Shown one piece after another: positions 62,490 to 64,000 of a DNA stretch of 64,000 nucleotides. The translations under genes and the position numbers were made by a program. Position 1 is the first letter of the stretch; each line of letters starts with the position of its first letter. The notes under the pieces were generated by a model. The model had not been told where the DNA came from. It worked only from the letters and a program-made list of their open reading frames with translations, and did no database searches. Source of the stretch: Tepidanaerobacter acetatoxydans Re1 (lineage in GTDB: Bacteria > Bacillota > Thermosediminibacteria > Thermosediminibacterales > Tepidanaerobacteraceae); the NCBI RefSeq assembly GCF_000328765.2, contig NC_019954.2, positions 1,780,516 through 1,844,515 on the forward strand, in the 5' to 3' direction.

Positions 62490-64000
62490 ATGGTGACAGC
62501 CTTGGATCTTAATAAATATACTCAAAAATCTCAAGAAGCCATTTTAAATGCTCAAAATCTTGCATTAGAGCATCATCATCAAGAAATGACTTCAAAGCAT
62601 TTATTTTACGCTCTTGTATTTCAGAAGGACGGTATTGTACCGCTGATTATAGAAAGGGCGGGAGTCAATGTCAATCAAATTAAATCATTGGCCGAAGACC
62701 TGTTAAAACGTATACCTTCTGTTCACGGTTATGATGGGCCATTGTCCATGAATGCAAATCTTGCCAGGGTTTTTATCAGAGCAGAGCGCGAAGCTCAGAA
62801 CATGAAGGATGAATTTGTAAGTGTCGAACACCTGCTTCTGGCATTGTTGGAAGAGGGCGACACAGATGTAAGGGATGCCTTGAAAAAGGCAGGTCTGGAT
62901 AGGGTAGCCATACTGACAGGCCTAAAACAAGTTCGCGGCAGTCAGCAGGTTAACAGTGAAAATCCCGAAGCTACTTATAATGCTCTTGAAAGATACGGCC
63001 GAGACCTTACCCGCTTGGCTCGCGACGGCAAACTTGACCCGGTTATCGGTAGAGATGATGAGATAAGGCGGGTCATCGAAATTCTGTCAAGGCGAACAAA
63101 AAACAACCCTGTTCTCATAGGTGAAGCCGGTGTGGGAAAAACTGCCATAGTAGAAGGTCTTGCCCGACGCATCGTGGCAGGGGATGTTCCGGAAGGTTTA
63201 AAGAATAAACAGATAATTGCTTTAGATATGGGTTCCCTTATAGCAGGTGCAAAATTTAGAGGAGAATTTGAAGAAAGGCTTAAGGCAGTTCTAAAGGAAG
63301 TGCAGGAGTCCGACGGTCAAATCATACTCTTTATCGATGAGCTTCATACCGTAGTAGGTGCAGGTGCTGCCGAAGGGGCCTTGGATGCAGGGAATATCTT
63401 AAAACCCTTGTTGGCACGTGGAGAGCTAAGAGTTATCGGTGCCACCACTATTGATGAGTACCGCAAATACATCGAAAAAGATGCTGCTCTTGAACGCCGT
63501 TTCCAACCGGTGATGGTCAATCCCCCATCGGTGGAAGATACTATTTCCATCTTAAGAGGTCTTAAAGAAAGATATGAGGTGTTCCACGGTGTCCGAATAA
63601 AGGATAATGCCATAGTAGCATCCGCAACACTTTCAGATAGATATATTACCGATCGTTTCCTGCCGGATAAGGCTATCGACTTAATGGATGAAGCTGCGGC
63701 TCGACTTCGCACTGAAATTGACAGTATGCCAGTTGAGCTTGATGAAATAAAACGTAAAATAATTCAGCTTCAGATTGAGGAAACTGCGTTGAAGAAGGAA
63801 AAGGACGAAGCATCACTTAAGAGGCTTGAAAAGATACAGGAGGAAATGAGTAAACTTCAAGATGAATTTGACAGGCTAAATGTCTTGTGGCAGCAAGAAA
63901 AAGAAGAAATAAGCAGGATTCATAAAATAAAATCCGAAATCGAAAAGGTAAAGCTTGAAATTGAAAAGGCAGAACGTGAATATGACCTTAATAAAGTTGC
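62490..64000 (+). CDS. clpB: ATP-dependent disaggregase ClpB (5' part, runs off the window)
   Basis: The first ~503 residues of a Clp/Hsp100 ATPase. N-domain repeat [20 protein letters not shown], first AAA+ domain with Walker A GEAGVGKT near residue 212, Walker [16 protein letters not shown], and the start of the long coiled-coil M domain (rich in Lys/Glu heptads from residue ~415 to the window end). The long M domain marks ClpB rather than ClpC. It works with DnaK to resolve aggregates. ATG chosen behind AGAGGA; GTG 62493 is also possible. Confidence 0.95.
   Translation, partial: MVTALDLNKYTQKSQEAILNAQNLALEHHHQEMTSKHLFYALVFQKDGIVPLIIERAGVNVNQIKSLAEDLLKRIPSVHGYDGPLSMNANLARVFIRAEREAQNMKDEFVSVEHLLLALLEEGDTDVRDALKKAGLDRVAILTGLKQVRGSQQVNSENPEATYNALERYGRDLTRLARDGKLDPVIGRDDEIRRVIEILSRRTKNNPVLIGEAGVGKTAIVEGLARRIVAGDVPEGLKNKQIIALDMGSLIAGAKFRGEFEERLKAVLKEVQESDGQIILFIDELHTVVGAGAAEGALDAGNILKPLLARGELRVIGATTIDEYRKYIEKDAALERRFQPVMVNPPSVEDTISILRGLKERYEVFHGVRIKDNAIVASATLSDRYITDRFLPDKAIDLMDEAAARLRTEIDSMPVELDEIKRKIIQLQIEETALKKEKDEASLKRLEKIQEEMSKLQDEFDRLNVLWQQEKEEISRIHKIKSEIEKVKLEIEKAEREYDLNKV

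Noticed and set aside
1-64000. CRISPR array, tRNA, rRNA, prophage
   Set aside because: No regularly spaced repeats, no clover-leaf or rRNA sequence, and no phage structural genes; the amidase cassette alone does not make a prophage.

Overview
The window is AT-rich, densely coded DNA with clean Shine-Dalgarno sites and frequent GTG/TTG starts. It looks like an anaerobic low-GC Firmicute of the class Clostridia. The combination of proton-translocating transhydrogenase, PTS systems, ClpB with a CtsR-type operator and a DUF1659/DUF2922/YvrJ cassette would fit a Thermosediminibacterales/Thermoanaerobacterales-type organism (Tepidanaerobacter-like), but that is inference. Almost everything from 1 to 59.9 kb is on the minus strand, so operons are read from high to low coordinates; from 60.3 kb on, genes are on the plus strand.

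Region 1 (99-5503): a mannose-family PTS operon (RpiR regulator, divergent PIG-L deacetylase, EIIB, EIIC, EIID, EIIA, tandem-GNAT acetyltransferase). Region 2 (5637-10196): three-gene pntAA-pntAB-pntB transhydrogenase operon with a textbook sigma-54 promoter, three repeated palindromes upstream, and an adjacent TyrR-like sigma-54 activator. Region 3 (10294-13464): N-acetylglucosamine-type PTS (EIICB, EIIA) with a LicT/BglG antiterminator and a visible RAT/terminator leader. Region 4 (13544-23475): a Liv-type branched-chain/amide ABC transporter followed by Gfo/Idh/MocA and Zn-dependent dehydrogenases, a creatinase-like M24 protein, IolB and a GntR regulator: uptake and breakdown of an unidentified, perhaps inositol- or uronate-derived, compound. 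Region 5 (23861-31498): a sugar-acid operon (fructuronate reductase-like enzyme, 2-hydroxyacid dehydrogenase, FGGY gluconokinase-like kinase, LarA-like racemase, 6-phosphogluconate dehydrogenase) ending in a 5'-truncated SDR relic.

Region 6 (31604-58600) is dominated by a ~26 kb exopolysaccharide/protein-glycosylation cluster. It has Wzz and a large WaaL/PglL-type ligase with TPRs, then a PglC-like phosphoglycosyl transferase. Next is a small fatty-acid-synthase-like block (two KAS III enzymes, ACP, SDR, AcpS) around a PglD/NeuD-type acyltransferase and a PglE/LegC-type aminotransferase. Glycosyltransferases, sugar-nucleotide enzymes, a FemAB-like transferase, a pyruvyl transferase and a Wzy follow, then an embedded HD-domain/YwgA pair, a MurJ-type flippase and a PglF-type 4,6-dehydratase. 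The PglF/E/D/C set implies a bacillosamine-type first sugar, and the ACP block suggests its 4-amino group carries a non-acetyl acyl group. A broken GAF-GGDEF gene lies just beyond.

Region 7 (58601-64000): a gene-poor stretch, a ~0.8 kb element bounded by 21-bp inverted repeats around an orphan gene, a structured leader with terminator, the DUF1659-DUF2922-YvrJ-amidase cassette (holin/endolysin-like), a gene of unknown function with faint ComK resemblance, and the 5' part of clpB behind a CtsR-box promoter. No rRNA, tRNA or CRISPR was seen.
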